Part shown: piece after piece, positions 8,303 through 16,324 of the stretch
Numbering within the stretch: the stretch's first letter is position 1
How the letters are laid out: every line of letters starts with the position of its first letter
Source of the DNA: Microcella daejeonensis
GTDB lineage: Bacteria; Actinomycetota; Actinomycetes; Actinomycetales; Microbacteriaceae
Length of the DNA: 64,000 nt
Direction of reading: 5' to 3'
NCBI RefSeq assembly: GCF_026625045.1
Contig: NZ_CP113089.1
Span: 1,178,001 to 1,242,000, forward strand
Notes under the pieces: model-generated
What the model saw: the letters and a program-made list of their open reading frames with translations, nothing else
Databases searched by the model: none
Told to the model about the DNA's origin: nothing
Translations under genes and position numbers: made by a program

Positions 8303-8781
8303 GCGCGGGCCTGCCGGCCGGAGCGGGTCTCGGCGGCGTCGCGGGAGGCGAGCGAGTCGAGGTGGCGCGCGGCGTTCGCGATGAGGGTGTCGAGCGCGTG
8401 CTGCAGGGCGGGCAGGTCGAGGTTGCGCTCGAGTCCGTCGTCGCTCGCGGCGAGGCCGCGCCACGCGTCGGCGAGCAGCGCCCGACCGGTGGGGGTCAGG
8501 GCGACCCGGTTGGCGCGCTGGTCGGCGGCGTCGGCGGTGACCTCGGCGTACCCGCGCGAGACGAGCTCGACGAGCCGCTGGCTGACGGCCGCGCGCGAGA
8601 CGTCGAGCCCGCGGGCGATCTCGCTCTGCCGGGCCGGGCCGATCGCCTCGATCGTCACGAGCGCGGAGAACATCGACACGGTGATGCCGTGCGCGGGCCG
8701 CAGGTAGGCGTCGGCGACGCGGTCGACGAGCGCGGTCGCGCGGTGCAGCGACAGCACGAGCTGCCGGGAGGGGTCATCCAT
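8299..8781 (-). CDS. MarR family transcriptional regulator
   Basis: A 160-residue winged-helix regulator. ITVSMFSALVTIEAIGPAR leads into the DNA-binding helices (QSEIARGLDVSRAAVSQRLV) and the wing (DAADQRANRVALTPTGRAL). The ~20-residue C-terminal tail is Ala/Arg-rich and variable. It is first in a two-gene operon with the small membrane protein. A near-palindrome GTTAAG-TT-CTTACC lies immediately upstream of its start and is the likely autoregulatory site. Confidence 0.88.
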   Translation of the reverse strand: MDDPSRQLVLSLHRATALVDRVADAYLRPAHGITVSMFSALVTIEAIGPARQSEIARGLDVSRAAVSQRLVELVSRGYAEVTADAADQRANRVALTPTGRALLADAWRGLAASDDGLERNLDLPALQHALDTLIANAARHLDSLASRDAAETRSGRQARA

Positions 8782-8784
8782 AAT

Positions 8785-8798
8785 GTTAAGTTCTTACC
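8785..8798. promoter_or_regulatory. probable MarR operator
   Basis: GTTAAG and CTTACC form a 6-2-6 inverted repeat four bases before the MarR start codon. It is the only AT-rich patch in the region, as expected for a repressor-controlled promoter. Binding is inferred. Confidence 0.4.
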
Positions 8799-8872
8799 AT
8801 AATCACCGTCTCCCGCGCCAGGGTGGCGCTGGCGGACCCGCCGAGCCGGAGCGCGCGCCGAGGTGGTCAGCG

Positions 8873-9259
8873 TCAGTGGCCGCTGCCGCCGGGCAGCGAC
8901 ACGGCGGTGAGCAGGATCACGCTCGGCTCGAGCGCCTCGACGCGGTGCCGGGCATCCGGAATGCGGACCAGCAGCCCGGGTCTCGCCTCGACCACCCGTC
9001 CGGGCCCGAGCTCGCGACGGTCGACGACGGCGGGCGCGATGGTGACGACGCGGACGGACCCGCGAAGCACCTGCAGCACGGCCTCGCCGGGGTTGTCGTG
9101 CTCGGGCAGCTCGGCCCCGGCGGCGAAGCCGATCGCCATGAGCCGCAGCGTTCCCAGCCCGAGGTCGATCGAGCGGGTCGCCCGGCCGTCGGACGAGGCC
9201 TCCGACTGCTCGATCAGATGGTCGGCGAGCAGGTCGAGGTCGTGCGCGACGGGGTCCAT
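8873..9259 (-). CDS. cupin-domain protein
   Basis: A 128-residue single-domain cupin. The first cupin motif appears as GAELPEHDNPGEAVLQVLRG (residues ~52-71) and the second as PDARHRVEALEPSVIL (~104-119), with His and Glu positions for one metal ion. The N-terminal ~35 residues are helical (HDLDLLADHLIEQSEASSDG). Similar small cupins sense or bind small acids or act as isomerases; the ligand is not predictable. The ATG at 9259 is preferred because longer frames run through an intergenic repeat. Confidence 0.75.
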   Translation of the reverse strand: MDPVAHDLDLLADHLIEQSEASSDGRATRSIDLGLGTLRLMAIGFAAGAELPEHDNPGEAVLQVLRGSVRVVTIAPAVVDRRELGPGRVVEARPGLLVRIPDARHRVEALEPSVILLTAVSLPGGSGH

Positions 9260-9330
9260 GGGCGAACGGTACGCCTCACGATCGACATCGGGGCGATTCG
9301 GGCGCACTCGCCCGGTCATCACCCCGCTCA

Positions 9331-9362
9331 GGTTGTGGAGCCTTGGGGGCACATAGCGCGAG
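9331..9362. repeat. palindromic repeat, family 4 (half-element, inverted)
   Basis: GGTTGTGGAGCCTTGGGGGC followed by ACATAGCGCGAG equals the right arm of the complete element at 46560-46619 and the reverse complement of the copy at 7787. It lies between the divergent cupin and rhodanese genes. Confidence 0.65.
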
Positions 9363-9458
9363 CAGCACTTCCCGCGCCGGAGACGACGCCGGCACGCGCG
9401 CCTGCTCTCCGTGCGCATCCCCGCCGCCCGTCTCGCCAGCCCCACTACCCTGAACCCC

Positions 9459-10370
9459 ATGCTCGCCCCCTTCGTCAACGTCGCCGAACTCCGCAGCCTG
9501 TGCGACACCGCCCGTCACCTCGTCGTCGTCGACTCCCGCTGGTACCTCGACGGGCGCAGCGCGCGCGAGGCCTACGCGCACGGGCACCTTCCGGGAGCCG
9601 TGTTCGTCGACCTCGATGCGGCGCTCGCCGCTCCGCCGACCCTCACGCAGGGCCGCCACCCGCTGCCCGACCCCGCCGACTTCGCCGCGGCGATGCGCGG
9701 GCTCGGCATCGGCGACGACAGCACGGTGGTCGTATACGACGACGCCGGGGGTGTGATCGCGGCGCGACTGGTGTGGATGCTCCGAACCCTGGGGCTCGAT
9801 GCTGCCGTGCTCGACGGCGGCATCGCGGCGTGGGAGGGCCCGCTCGAGCACAGCGACGCGAGCGCCGTCGACGCCGTGCGCGCTGCCGGCGCCGCCGGCG
9901 ACGACGGCGGCACGGGCGGCGACGGCGCGGTCGGCAGCGAGACCGCGGCTGCGGCATCCTTCACCCAACGCCCGTGGCCGGATGCCGCTCTCGCCTCGAT
10001 CGACGACACCGAGCAGGCCGCCGTCGACGGCAGCGCCCTCGTGCTCGACGCCCGCACCGCCGACCGCTTCGCGGGCGACGCCGAGCCCGTCGACGCCCGC
10101 GCGGGCCACATCCCCGGAGCGGCGAACCTCTCCGTGCGCGACCACGTCGACGGCGAGGGCCGGCTGCTGCCTGTGGACGAGCTGCGCGCGCGCCTCACCG
10201 CCGCCGGCGCCGGCGAGCGACCCGTCATCAGCTACTGCGGCTCGGGCGTCACCGCCTGCCACACGCTGCTCGTGCTCGAGCACGCGGGGCTGCCGGCGGG
10301 GCGGCTGTTCCCGGGCAGCTGGTCGCAGTACGCGGCCGACGCGAGCCGGCCGATCGCGACGGGCGCGTAG
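9459..10370 (+). CDS. two-domain sulfurtransferase (rhodanese/3-mercaptopyruvate sulfurtransferase type)
   Basis: A 303-residue tandem rhodanese. The N-terminal inactive domain contains VVVDSRWYLDGRSAREAY, HLPGAVFVDLD and VVVYDD. The catalytic domain contains VLDARTADRFAGD, AGHIPGAANLS and the active-site loop YCGSGVTAC near residues 262-270. The CGSGVTA form is typical of thiosulfate/mercaptopyruvate sulfurtransferases that move sulfane sulfur to cyanide or thiols. An Ala/Gly/Asp-rich insert links the two domains (~130-165). TACCCT lies seven bases before the ATG, so the mRNA is probably leaderless. Confidence 0.9.
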   Translation: MLAPFVNVAELRSLCDTARHLVVVDSRWYLDGRSAREAYAHGHLPGAVFVDLDAALAAPPTLTQGRHPLPDPADFAAAMRGLGIGDDSTVVVYDDAGGVIAARLVWMLRTLGLDAAVLDGGIAAWEGPLEHSDASAVDAVRAAGAAGDDGGTGGDGAVGSETAAAASFTQRPWPDAALASIDDTEQAAVDGSALVLDARTADRFAGDAEPVDARAGHIPGAANLSVRDHVDGEGRLLPVDELRARLTAAGAGERPVISYCGSGVTACHTLLVLEHAGLPAGRLFPGSWSQYAADASRPIATGA

Positions 10371-10528
10371 GCCGGAGCGCCGACCCGCAGCGAGCACCCC
10401 CCCCGCCCCCGCCCGCCCCGCCCGCCGCCCGCGGCGAGCATCCCCCGCCCGCCCGCCGCGAGCCCCGACCGCCGCGAGCCCCGACCCGCCCCAGCGAGCG
10501 TCGACCGGCCCCGCGTAGGCTCGTTCCC

Positions 10529-11578
10529 ATGCATGGTGAGTACAAGGTCCCCGGCGGAAAGCTCGTCGTCGTCGACCTCGAGGTGTCCGACGGCCAGATC
10601 CACGACTTCCGTCTCGCGGGCGACTTCTTCGTCGAGCCCGACGAGACCGTGCACGCGATCGAGCGGGCCGTCAACGGGGCGAGCGCCGACTCCGACGGGG
10701 CCGCCCTGCGCACGCGCATCCAGAACGCCATCCCCGAGGGCGCCGTGCTCTTGGGCTTCAGCGCCGAGGCGGTGGCGACGACGATCCGTCGGGCGCTCGC
10801 GCAGGCGACGAGCTTCACCGATTACCAGTGGCAGCTCGTCGTGGGCCCGCCGCTGACGCCGCAGCAGCAGATGGCGGCCGACCAGGTGCTCACCGAGGAG
10901 GTGGGGGAGGGCCGCCGCGGCCCGACTCTGCGCATCTGGGAGTGGGAGCGCCCCGCCGTCGTCATCGGTTCCTTCCAGTCGGTGAAGAACGAGGTCGACA
11001 TGGAGAACGCGGCGAAATACGGCTTCGAGGTGGTGCGCCGCATCTCGGGCGGCGGCGCCATGTTCATGGAGGCCGGCAGCGTCATCACCTACTCCCTGTA
11101 CGCGCCGGCCGAGCTGGTGCAGGGCATGAGCTTCGCCGAGTCGTACGCGTTCCTCGACGAGTGGGTCATCCAGGGGCTGAAGTCGCTCGGCATCGAGGCC
11201 AGCTACCAGCCGCTCAACGACATCACGTCGACGAAGGGCAAGATCGGCGGCGCCGCGCAGAAGCGCCTCGGAGCCGGAGCCGTCCTCCACCACGTCACCA
11301 TGAGCTACGACATGGACGGCGACCGCATGGTCGAGGTGCTGCGCATCGGCCGCGAGAAGCTCAGCGACAAGGGCGTGAAGAGCGCCAATAAGCGCGTCGA
11401 CCCCCTGAAATCGCAGACCGGGATGCCCCGCGAGCAGATCCTCGACAAGCTCGTGTCGACCTTCCGAGGTCTGAACGGTCTCGCGGAGGGGAGCATCACG
11501 CCGGCCGAGATGGCGCGCATCGACGAGCTCGTCGAGCAGAAGTTCGGCACCGAGGAGTGGCTCTACCGGGTGCCGTAG
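10529..11578 (+). CDS. lipoate-protein ligase with N-terminal accessory domain
   Basis: This 349-residue ligase attaches lipoate to E2/GcvH domains through lipoyl-AMP. The catalytic LplA/BPL domain (residues ~125-349) shows RRISGGGAMFMEAGS (the RRxSGGGA motif) and ITSTKGKIGGAAQKR with the conserved lysine. The first ~100 residues (YKVPGGKLVVVDLEV, GDFFVEPDE) look like the LplB/C-terminal accessory domain, which in E. coli LplA lies after the catalytic domain. Here the order is reversed. The start follows TAGGCT by seven bases (leaderless). The upstream 158-base gap is C-rich with no other feature. Confidence 0.88.
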   Translation: MHGEYKVPGGKLVVVDLEVSDGQIHDFRLAGDFFVEPDETVHAIERAVNGASADSDGAALRTRIQNAIPEGAVLLGFSAEAVATTIRRALAQATSFTDYQWQLVVGPPLTPQQQMAADQVLTEEVGEGRRGPTLRIWEWERPAVVIGSFQSVKNEVDMENAAKYGFEVVRRISGGGAMFMEAGSVITYSLYAPAELVQGMSFAESYAFLDEWVIQGLKSLGIEASYQPLNDITSTKGKIGGAAQKRLGAGAVLHHVTMSYDMDGDRMVEVLRIGREKLSDKGVKSANKRVDPLKSQTGMPREQILDKLVSTFRGLNGLAEGSITPAEMARIDELVEQKFGTEEWLYRVP

Positions 11579-11910
11579 CGCGGGTCGCTCCGCCCGCCCG
11601 CCCGCCGGTTCACGCCGACCTGCCCGCCCGCTCGCCCGCGGGCTTCCGCCGAGTCCTCTGCCCGCCGGCTTCGGCCGACCTGACTACCCGCCGGCTCCGG
11701 CCGGCCCGCCCGCCCGTAGGTTCACGCCGGCCTGCCCGCTCGCAGGCCCCGCTGTCTCTGTGACCCTCTGTCGCTTGCTCGCTCCGCCGGCCCCGCTCGC
11801 CACCCCCGTCGGCGCGCTGCGTCCACGCTCTGGCGCGCGGTCTCTGGCGCGCGGTCTCTTGCGCGCGGCCTCTGGGGCGGTCGACGGCATCGGATAAGGG
11901 CCCGCTCGCT

Positions 11911-11969
11911 CCTTCCACTGTGCAGGATCTTCTCGTGCATTGCTCACGAAGTTCCTGCAGAGTGGAAGG
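11911..11969. repeat. palindromic repeat, family 2
   Basis: A 59-base element with arms CCTTCCACTGTGCAGGA and TCCTGCAGAGTGGAAGG, one mismatch, and a loop containing CACGAAG. An equal-length copy lies at 16878-16936. It is part of the 839-base gap 11579-12417, which otherwise holds degenerate CCCGCCGGCTTCGGCCGACCTG-type repeats (11590-11745), a minisatellite (12013-12213) and a GCTCGCTCGG/GCCGGCCC stretch (12293-12400). I see no gene in it. Confidence 0.75.
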
Positions 11970-12012
11970 CGCAGAGAAGAGAAACCGTGACCCCGCGAAA
12001 ACAGTGCCCCGC

Positions 12013-12213
12013 GACCCGCGAAGTAGTCGACCCGCCGAGGCGGCGACCTGCGGCACGGCGACCTGCTGAGGCGTCGACCTGCGGCACGGCGACCTGCTGA
12101 GGCGTTGACCTGCGGAGGCGTCGACTCGCGAAGGCGTCGACCTGCGGCGCGGCGACTCGCGAAGGCGGCCACCTGCGGAGGCCGCGACCTGCCGAGGCGG
12201 TGACCCGCGAAAG
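12013..12213. repeat. minisatellite, ~15-base unit
   Basis: Around thirteen degenerate copies of a unit resembling CGACCTGCGGAGGCG follow one another. Two consecutive ~31-base stretches (CGACCTGCGGCACGG plus CGACCTGCTGAGGCG) are identical, pointing to recent slippage. No coding frame with natural composition crosses it. Confidence 0.75.
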
Positions 12214-12417
12214 CTGCGGCCCCGAAGCGTCGCGGCCCGGGTAGGCCGCGAGCGAGGGGCGAGCCGCGCCGGGCATCCCGTCGCCACTCGCCCCTCGCTC
12301 GCTCGCTCGCTCGGCCGCCCGCCTGCTCGGCCGCCCGCTCGCCGGCCCGCCGGCCCGCTCGCCGGCCCGCCCGCGTGCCCGCCGGCTTACCCGCGCGCCC
12401 GCAGCCCGGCACCTCGC

Positions 12418-13377
12418 TCAGGCGCTCGTGACCGGCCCCGATCGCCGCGTCGTCGCCCACACCACGGCCGTGATGACGATCGCGACCCCGGCGGGGATGA
12501 GGAGCATGGGCGTTCCGGCGGTATCGGGGCGGTCGTTGATCGCCGTGGCGATGTCGGCGTGAAGCACGAGCGCTCCGAGCAGGCTCACGCTGTTGAGCAC
12601 CGCATGCAGCAGCACGGCGAGCTCGAGACCGCCGGTGCGCCAGGTGATGAGGGCGAGGCTCGCGCCCAGGGTCGTGTACCAGGCGAGGAAGTACGGGTCG
12701 AGGGTTCCGTGCGAGAGAGCGAACAGCACGCTCGTCACGACGACGCCGACGACGAGGCCGACGCGCGGGGTGCGCGCCCAACTGCTGATCACGCGCAGCA
12801 TCAGGCCGCGGTAGGCGTACTCCTCGCCGGATGCCTGCAGGGGAACCAGCAGCACCGTGATGAGCAGGTAGGCGACCAGGTCGACGGTGGTCCACTCGAT
12901 GCGCTCCACCGGCCCCGAGAGCGCGAGCACCGCGGTGAGCGCCCACACCGGTGCCAGCACGAGGAGGCCCCGGCCGAGCATCCCGAACCGGAAACGGTGC
13001 GCCACGGAATGCAGCGACGGCAGCGGCACGCCGTACAGAACGCGCTCGATGGCCATGGTCCACGGGATCAGCAGGGCGAGCGAGAGCATCGCGGCCCCGT
13101 AGTTCACCGGCGTGTAGCCCTCGCGGCCCAGCAGTTCGGCGTCGATCAGGTCGGCGAGGTCGCGCAGGCCCAGCGCGAAGCCGATGAGCCCGGCCGCGAC
13201 GAGGACGATCGCGAGGACGCCCCGCACGACGCGACGCTTGTCGCCGGCGAGGCCGCGGTAGAACTCGACGCCGGGCGGCGGGGCGGGCCGGGAAGAGCGC
13301 GGGGCGTCTCCGCGCAAGAACCAGCTCGTGGCGGTGTCACGGGTGCCGCGCGCGGCAGCGGTCGTGGTGGTGGTCAT
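12418..13377 (-). CDS. CPBP family intramembrane metalloprotease
   Basis: This 319-residue membrane protein belongs to the CAAX-protease/bacteriocin-processing (Abi) family. About eight hydrophobic segments are seen. The three catalytic motifs are in order: the EExxxR-type GEEYAYRGLM (~185), FALSHGTLDP with a histidine (~220), and HAVLN near residue 265. These presumably bind zinc within the membrane. The first ~45 residues are a soluble Thr/Ala/Pro-rich tail. AGGAG lies seven bases before the ATG, which fixes the start; longer frames read through a (GTCGGT)n repeat. Substrate unknown. Confidence 0.87.
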   Translation of the reverse strand: MTTTTTAAARGTRDTATSWFLRGDAPRSSRPAPPPGVEFYRGLAGDKRRVVRGVLAIVLVAAGLIGFALGLRDLADLIDAELLGREGYTPVNYGAAMLSLALLIPWTMAIERVLYGVPLPSLHSVAHRFRFGMLGRGLLVLAPVWALTAVLALSGPVERIEWTTVDLVAYLLITVLLVPLQASGEEYAYRGLMLRVISSWARTPRVGLVVGVVVTSVLFALSHGTLDPYFLAWYTTLGASLALITWRTGGLELAVLLHAVLNSVSLLGALVLHADIATAINDRPDTAGTPMLLIPAGVAIVITAVVWATTRRSGPVTSA

Positions 13378-13382
13378 GTCGT

Positions 13383-13440
<58 letters not shown>

Positions 13441-13493
13441 TGAAGCAGAGGAGGAGGGGGAGGAGGCGGGGGCGCTCGGGCCGCGGCGCTCGC

Positions 13494-14153
13494 TCACGTC
13501 GCGAACTCGTCGAGCCAGGTGGAGCGCAGCCGCAGCGTGCGCTCGAGCCCGCCGAGCACGGCGCCCGCACCGACGGCGATGCCGACCTCGAGAGGCACGC
13601 GGAACGGCCGCTCGATCACGCCGATCGCCTCGACGACGGCCGGGATGCTCGCGAGCTGCATCACCAGCTCGTAGCCGCCCACCGCGACGCCGATGAGCAC
13701 CGCGGCGAGGGCGAGGGCTCCGATGAGGCGGCTCGCCGCCGGGTGCTCGCGGTCGAAGCGGGCGCGACGCCCCTCGGCCGAGGCCGGCAGCGGCGTGAGA
13801 ACGATCGCGCCCGTGCCAGCGCCCGAAACCCGGTCCTCGGGCACGAAGTGGCAGCGGCGCAGGCCGATCGAGTTGACGGCGACCTCGATCGCGCCGCCCT
13901 CCACGGGGAACGCCGTCGGCAGCTTCGACACCGCCGCGAGGGCGCCGTCGCGATAGAGGCGCGCGCGCACGGCGCCGTCGGTGCGGTCGCCGGCGTGCCG
14001 CACGTCGACCGCGTACCGGGCGGGGCGCCCCGGCGTGGGCGGCAACTCGAACACCGAGCGGCTGAGCAGCTGCCACCAGCGGAACCGCGGCATCGGGCTC
14101 CCGTCGCCGGTCTTCGCCCGGCGGGCGTTCATCCGCTGCAACCAGGTGGCCAT
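13494..14153 (-). CDS. hypothetical protein with C-terminal membrane segments
   Basis: A 219-residue protein I do not recognise. The N-terminal ~120 residues are soluble and beta-rich (RYAVDVRHAGDRTDGAVRAR, GGAIEVAVNSIGLRRC). Two hydrophobic segments follow (RLIGALALAAVLIGVAVGGY and VGIAVGAGAVLGGLERTL region). The chosen ATG has AGAGGA upstream; a longer start would read through the operator region. It is divergent from a TetR gene, whose palindromic site lies in the shared promoter, so TetR control is likely. It is followed by the CPBP protease on the same strand. Confidence 0.7.
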   Translation of the reverse strand: MATWLQRMNARRAKTGDGSPMPRFRWWQLLSRSVFELPPTPGRPARYAVDVRHAGDRTDGAVRARLYRDGALAAVSKLPTAFPVEGGAIEVAVNSIGLRRCHFVPEDRVSGAGTGAIVLTPLPASAEGRRARFDREHPAASRLIGALALAAVLIGVAVGGYELVMQLASIPAVVEAIGVIERPFRVPLEVGIAVGAGAVLGGLERTLRLRSTWLDEFAT

Positions 14154-14171
14154 CGCGCCGATCCTCTCGTC

Positions 14172-14239
14172 AAAGTAGTACAGTGTGCTAACTGATGACG
14201 GTGAGACTAGCACACTGTGCTAACACGCTGTACTACTTT
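14172..14239. promoter_or_regulatory. divergent promoter with palindromic TetR operator
   Basis: The TetR gene and its divergent neighbour share this AT-richer spacer. It contains the perfect palindrome TAGCACA-C-TGTGCTA (14208-14222). It is also flanked by an outer inverted repeat, AAAGTAGTACAGTGTGCTA on the left and its complement split across the right (TAGCACACTGT, CTGTACTACTTT). Such nested symmetry is typical of an autoregulated tetR intergenic operator. The binding protein is inferred from position. Confidence 0.6.
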
Positions 14240-14265
14240 CGAGAATCGACGACGGCAGGAGCACG

Positions 14266-14904
14266 ATGACCGACGAGACCCCGAGCGCGACGACGCCGGA
14301 TCAGCACCCGACGACGCAGACCCCGAGCACGCGCGACCGCATCCTCATCGCGGCGGCGACGATGATCGGCGAGAACCCGGCGGCCCGGCTCAGCGTGCGC
14401 GCGGTCGCGGCGCGCGCCGAGGTGAGCGTCGGCTCGCTGCGCCACTTCTTCCCCGATCAGCGGGCGCTGCTCGACGAGGTGCTCGAGCGCATGTTCCGGC
14501 TGGTGATGCCCGACGGCGACATCGACGACGCCTCGCTGCCCGCGGCGGAGCGCCTGGTGACGGGCCTGCGGCAGATCCTCGACCGGGCGGGGATCGGCGA
14601 GGGCGCGCGCGAGCTCTGGCGCTCCACCCTGCGCACCTACCTCGATGAGGCGCCGGCGGCGAGCACAATCGAGAGCTACCTCGCGCTCGAGAGTGCCGGC
14701 CGGCGCCGCATCGAGAGCTGGCTCGCGGCGCTCGCCGAGGAGGGCGCGCTCCTCGACGGCGACCGCGAGGCGCAGGCGCGCTTCCTCTCGAGCGTCGTCA
14801 ACGGCCTCGCCGTCGAACGGGCGCTGCCGATGGATGCCGCTGCCGCGGCCGCGGAGGCCACGACCCTGCGCTACGCGGTGTCGGCGGTCGTGCGCGCGCA
14901 CTAG
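14266..14904 (+). CDS. TetR family transcriptional regulator
   Basis: A 212-residue regulator. The N-terminal HTH (residues ~24-70) reads TRDRILIAAATMIGENP, LSVRAVAARAEVSVGSLRHFF. The remaining helical domain is for ligand binding and dimerisation. GGCAGGAG upstream gives a good ribosome-binding site. It probably represses itself and the divergent membrane protein through the palindromes in the shared promoter. The ligand is unknown. The N-terminal extension (~20 residues, Thr/Pro-rich) is disordered. Confidence 0.88.
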   Translation: MTDETPSATTPDQHPTTQTPSTRDRILIAAATMIGENPAARLSVRAVAARAEVSVGSLRHFFPDQRALLDEVLERMFRLVMPDGDIDDASLPAAERLVTGLRQILDRAGIGEGARELWRSTLRTYLDEAPAASTIESYLALESAGRRRIESWLAALAEEGALLDGDREAQARFLSSVVNGLAVERALPMDAAAAAAEATTLRYAVSAVVRAH

Positions 14905-15063
14905 CCGCGCCGAGCATCCCGCCGCCGTCGCCGTCGCCGTCGTCGCCGTCGCTACCGCTGGCGCCCGCCGCAACCGCGCCCCCACCCGTGAGTGCGCCCG
15001 CCGAGTCTTGCCCCTCTCCGCGCGAGCGGATCAGACTGGCCGCGACCCGATAGGAGCGCCACC

Positions 15064-15780
15064 ATGACCGATCAGCCCGCCGACCACAGCGACCTCACCG
15101 CCGTCTACATCAACTGCACGCTGAAGCGCAGCCCGGAGCTGAGCCACACGCAGGGCCTCATGGATCGCAGCATCGCCCTCATGCGCGCGCAGGGCGTGGC
15201 GGTCGAGTCGCTGCGGCTCGTCGACCACGAGGTCGCGCTCGGCGTCTACCCCGACATGCGCGAGCACGGCTGGCAGCACGACGAGTGGGCCGACCGCGTG
15301 TGGCCGCTCATCGAGCGGGCCGACATCCTGGTGGTCGGCGGTCCACTCTGGCTCGGCGACAACTCCTCGGTGACGCGGATGCTCATCGAGCGCCTCTACG
15401 CGATGAGCGGCCTCTTCAACGCCAAGGGTCAGTACGTCTTCTACGGCAAGGTCGCCGGAGCGCTCATCACCGGCAACGAGGACGGTGTGAAGCACGCGGC
15501 GATGTCGACGCTGTACAGCCTGCAGCACATCGGCTACAGCATCCCGCCGGCGGCCGACGCCGGGTGGATCGGCGAGGTCGGCCCCGGCCCCAGCTACCTC
15601 GACGAGGGCTCGGGCGGGCCCGAGAACGACTTCACCAACCGCAACACCACCTTCATGACCTGGAACCTGCTGCACCTCGCCCGCCTGCTCAAGGACGCCG
15701 GCGGCTACCCCGCCTACGGCAACCTGCGGCGCGAGTGGAACGACGGCGAGCGCTTCGGCTTCAACCCCGAGTATCGGTAG
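15064..15780 (+). CDS. flavodoxin-like NAD(P)H-dependent FMN reductase
   Basis: A 238-residue protein of the NADPH-dependent FMN reductase/flavodoxin superfamily. It has the start TAVYINCTLKRSPELSHT, matching the FMN phosphate loop, and the second flavin segment DILVVGGPLWLGDNSSVTRM (~residues 86-105). TGNEDG near residue 138 completes the site. It may reduce quinones, azo dyes or flavin. TAGGAG stands nine bases before the ATG. Its 3' end overlaps by 20 bases with the convergent HxlR regulator, whose family commonly controls such oxidoreductases in response to electrophiles. Confidence 0.85.
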   Translation: MTDQPADHSDLTAVYINCTLKRSPELSHTQGLMDRSIALMRAQGVAVESLRLVDHEVALGVYPDMREHGWQHDEWADRVWPLIERADILVVGGPLWLGDNSSVTRMLIERLYAMSGLFNAKGQYVFYGKVAGALITGNEDGVKHAAMSTLYSLQHIGYSIPPAADAGWIGEVGPGPSYLDEGSGGPENDFTNRNTTFMTWNLLHLARLLKDAGGYPAYGNLRREWNDGERFGFNPEYR

Positions 15781-16222
15781 GGCTCGCGATCGCCGGGGTG
15801 GCCCCGGTGGCCTCGGCGGCCTCGGCGGCCTCGGCGGTCGAGGGCTTCGCGGCGAAGTCCTGGCGCGAGCGGTCGATGTGCCGCAGGTGGGTGCGGGTCC
15901 ACGAGCACAGCAGATCGACGGTCGCGCGAAGCTCGCGCCCCGGCCCGGTGAGCGCATACTCGACCTTCGGCGGCACGGTGGGGTGAACGGTTCGGGTGAC
16001 GAGACCGTTGCGCTCGAGCATCCGCAGGTTCTGAGTGAGCATCTTGTGGCTGATGCCGTCGAGGGCGTCGCGCACCTCGCTGAACCGCAGCGTGCGCTCG
16101 CCCAGGGTCTCGATGATCAGCAGGGCCCACTTGTTCGCGACCTCGGAGAAGATCTCGCGCGCGATGGAGTCCGCGCGCATGATGTCCTCATCGGGGCTGA
16201 TGGAGTCGCTCGTGGTCACCAT
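15761..16222 (-). CDS. HxlR family transcriptional regulator
   Basis: A 153-residue winged-helix protein with the HxlR signature: NKWALLIIETLGERTLRFSE, then LDGISHKMLTQNLRMLERNG (recognition helix) and VPPKVEYALTGPGREL (wing). An Ala-rich tail (~30 residues) ends inside the convergent reductase gene. It lacks the usual CE start motif, so redox sensing by that cysteine is not supported. It is divergent from the RidA-like gene, with which it shares a ~100-base promoter, and convergent with the reductase. Confidence 0.88.
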   Translation of the reverse strand: MVTTSDSISPDEDIMRADSIAREIFSEVANKWALLIIETLGERTLRFSEVRDALDGISHKMLTQNLRMLERNGLVTRTVHPTVPPKVEYALTGPGRELRATVDLLCSWTRTHLRHIDRSRQDFAAKPSTAEAAEAAEATGATPAIASPTDTRG

Positions 16223-16324
16223 GGGGTTACTCCGTTTCGAGAAAGTGCGTTCTTCCCGGTCAGCTTACGGTCTCTTAGGGTTTCTCTGTCACTAATCGTT
16301 ACCCGCTTCGACAAGGAGATTCTC

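Noticed and set aside
8783..10528. Very long plus-strand frame running into the lipoate ligase gene
   Set aside because: The upstream part is antisense to the cupin gene and out of frame with the rhodanese gene, with Arg/Pro-rich unnatural composition; the ligase starts at 10529 after a leaderless promoter.
11684..13063. Minus-strand frame of 459 residues across the repeat gap
   Set aside because: Consists of Arg/Ala/Gly-rich repeats from the minisatellite and overlaps the CPBP gene in the wrong frame.
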